8,216 nucleotides of DNA, taken from positions 1 to 8,216 of the forward strand of contig DDCQ01000071.1 in assembly GCA_002334915.1 (NCBI GenBank). The letters are read 5' to 3'. This document shows positions 7,028 through 8,216 of this stretch, in pieces. The DNA is from Porticoccaceae bacterium UBA2002 (lineage in GTDB: Bacteria > Pseudomonadota > Gammaproteobacteria > Pseudomonadales > Porticoccaceae). How positions within the stretch are numbered: position 1 is the first letter of the stretch; the number at the start of each line of letters is the position of its first letter. The position numbers and the translations under genes were made by a program. The notes beneath the pieces were generated by a model. It worked only from the letters and a program-made list of their open reading frames with translations, had not been told where the DNA came from and did not search any database.

Positions 7028-7147
7028 AATCAGACTCTAACTCAAGTTTTAGCCATCAGTCCGGACGATGCCACTGGCATGCAAAAAATGGCTGAGCGTA
7101 TGGCCAGTGCAGATCAGTTGCAGAAGTTAGATCGCCTCGACAACTAA
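7028..7147 (+). other. Short coding-like stretch of unknown origin, possible gene remnant
   Basis: After the aldolase stop, a different frame stays open to TAA at 7145-7147 and reads like protein in its last part: SPDDATGMQKMAERMASAD, then a QLQKLDRLDN end. The only late ATG choices (7079, 7088, 7100) have no ribosome binding site and would give 22 aa or fewer. It could be the C-terminal relic of a lost gene or chance. No family is recognised. Confidence 0.25.
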
Positions 7148-7159
7148 AAAATAAACGCC

Positions 7160-7239
7160 GTCCCTGAAGGAGCGCAGCGACTGAAGGATCTCTGAGGTCT
7201 TGTCGAGAGATCCTCCGTCGCGCTGCTCCTCAGGATGAC
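7160..7239. repeat. Large imperfect inverted repeat (REP/MITE-like hairpin) between convergent genes
   Basis: Two 34-base arms, 7160-7193 and 7206-7239, fold on each other around a 12-base loop. The innermost nine pairs are perfect (AGGATCTCT at 7185-7193 with AGAGATCCT at 7206-7214). Further out, GCGAC/GTCGC, AGGAGC/GCTCCT-type and CCTGA/TCAGG blocks pair with a few bulges, and GTC/GAC closes the stem. The ATCCT...TCAGGATGACA wording of the right arm is like short palindromic repeats I remember from many bacterial genomes. It lies between the aldolase (plus) and the acyl-CoA dehydrogenase (minus), so it could end transcription from both sides. It lacks a clean U-tract for a textbook terminator. 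Confidence 0.75.
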
Positions 7240-7295
7240 AGGAGGGTAGTATAAGATAACGGAAGGGAAGTACAGGAAGACCTCCCAGCCAATAC

Positions 7296-8216
7296 TTACT
7301 TCATCAGTTCCCGGGAGATAATCAATTTCATAATCTCATTGGTACCGCCGTAAATACGCTGGATTCTTGAATCCGCAAAGGCGCGACACACCGGGTACTC
7401 CCACATATAGCCCCAGCCACCATGCAGTTGCAGACATTCGTCCGCCACCTTGCACTGCAGATCAGTGGTCAGCAGCTTGGCTTTAGAGGCTGTTACTGTG
7501 TCCAGGTTGTCTTCCAGTAGCAGCTCAGTGCAGCGGTCGGTATAGACCTCAGCACAGTCAATCTCGGCGGACAGCTCTGCCAGTTTAAACTGGGTATTCT
7601 GGAATGAGGCTACAGTGGTACCAAAGGCTTTACGCTCTTTGGTGTACGCGACGGTTGCCTCCAAAATAGCCCTGGCATTGGCCACTGCACCTACCGCAAT
7701 AGACAGACGCTCCTGGGGCAGATCCTGCATAAGGTAAATAAAACCACGGCCCTCTTCACCAAGCAAATTTTCTTTGGGGACTTTTACATCCTGAAAAAAC
7801 AACTCTGAGGTGTCCTGAGCTTTGAGGCCCAACTTGGTTAGATTTTTGCCTTTGCTAAACCCGGGCAAGTCAGCCTCCACCAAAAATAAGCTAATGCCTT
7901 TAGAGCCGGCTGTAGTATCCGTCTTGGCCACCACAATCACCAAACCGGCTTTTTGGCCATTGGTAATAAAGGTCTTAGAGCCATTGAGAATATAATGGTC
8001 ACCGTCCAGCACTGCGGTGGTGTTGGTACCCTGCAAATCTGAACCAGCACCGGGCTCGGTCATAGCGATAGCGGTAATTAGTTCACCAGTAGTACAGCGG
8101 GGCAGGTACTTTTGCTTCTGCTCTTCGCTGCCATAGCGGACGATATAGGGCACAGTAATATCATTGTGCAATGTCCAGCCAAGGCCGGTGCAACCGGAGC
8201 GGCCAATCTCTTCATT
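7296..8216 (-). CDS. Acyl-CoA dehydrogenase (long-chain-type), 5'-truncated by window edge
   Basis: This FAD-dependent enzyme carries out the first step of beta-oxidation or a related acyl-CoA alpha,beta-dehydrogenation. The frame is open to base 8216; the TTG at 8169-8171 is internal, since the preceding 15 codons (NEEIGRSGCTGLGWT) continue the family alignment. 306 residues are visible, so roughly 75-80 are missing. Signature 1 (AMTEPGAGSDLQG), the FAD-contact FITNG, and signature 2 (QLHGGWGYMWEYPVCRAFADSR) are intact. The C-terminus has IYGGTNEI, with Gly where medium-chain enzymes have the catalytic Glu (YEGT). A Glu is present instead in LPQERL (codon 7710-7712), the position used by long-chain and isovaleryl-type enzymes. 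Preferred chain length is not proven by this. It is transcribed toward the aldolase gene, with the hairpin repeat between them. Confidence 0.95.
   Translation of the reverse strand, partial: NEEIGRSGCTGLGWTLHNDITVPYIVRYGSEEQKQKYLPRCTTGELITAIAMTEPGAGSDLQGTNTTAVLDGDHYILNGSKTFITNGQKAGLVIVVAKTDTTAGSKGISLFLVEADLPGFSKGKNLTKLGLKAQDTSELFFQDVKVPKENLLGEEGRGFIYLMQDLPQERLSIAVGAVANARAILEATVAYTKERKAFGTTVASFQNTQFKLAELSAEIDCAEVYTDRCTELLLEDNLDTVTASKAKLLTTDLQCKVADECLQLHGGWGYMWEYPVCRAFADSRIQRIYGGTNEIMKLIISRELMK

Noticed and set aside
7241..7286. GGAGGG...CCTCCC as a second hairpin next to the large repeat
   Set aside because: The arms are six bases with a loop of more than 30 bases; purine-rich sequence makes this likely by chance.

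Overview
The window looks like chromosomal core and near-core sequence of a gammaproteobacterium, probably a marine, aerobic heterotroph of the Cellvibrionales/SAR92 or Pseudomonas-related type. The reasons are a gatA-gatB pair followed by a small PA4642-like protein, moderate GC by eye, and an enzyme set of a 2-oxoglutarate dioxygenase, a renalase-like flavoprotein and a long-chain-type acyl-CoA dehydrogenase. The taxonomic placement is inference from protein style, not from a search.

Layout: (1) 1-2875, plus strand: the C-terminal three quarters of gatA, an overlapping gatB, and a 99-aa PA4642-like protein 17 bases further on. This is one tight translation-related unit; GatCAB amidates mischarged Glu-tRNAGln and/or Asp-tRNAAsn. 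(2) 2971-3962: a four-helix DoxX membrane protein and a four-cysteine, Fe-S-type uracil-DNA-glycosylase-like protein. (3) 4042-6191: a 33-aa hydrophobic microprotein with a strong ribosome binding site, a TauD/TfdA-type Fe(II)/2-oxoglutarate dioxygenase, a 49-aa DUF2256 zinc-ribbon-like protein, and a renalase-like FAD oxidoreductase. (4) 6213-7017: a promoter-like site and a class II aldolase/adducin-type protein. (5) 7018-7295: non-coding DNA between convergent genes, holding a short unexplained coding-like stretch and a striking imperfect inverted repeat of about 80 bases. (6) 7296-8216, minus strand: an acyl-CoA dehydrogenase open at the window edge.

No phage, IS, CRISPR, tRNA or rRNA was seen, and there is no clear new multi-gene system. 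The points most worth a second look are the microprotein, the possibly leaderless DUF2256 gene (consensus -35 box overlapping the dioxygenase stop codon), the hairpin repeat between the convergent genes, and several enzymes whose catalytic residues depart from the textbook member of the family (aldolase without the Glu, UDG with Gln in motif 1, ACAD with the LCAD-type Glu position).
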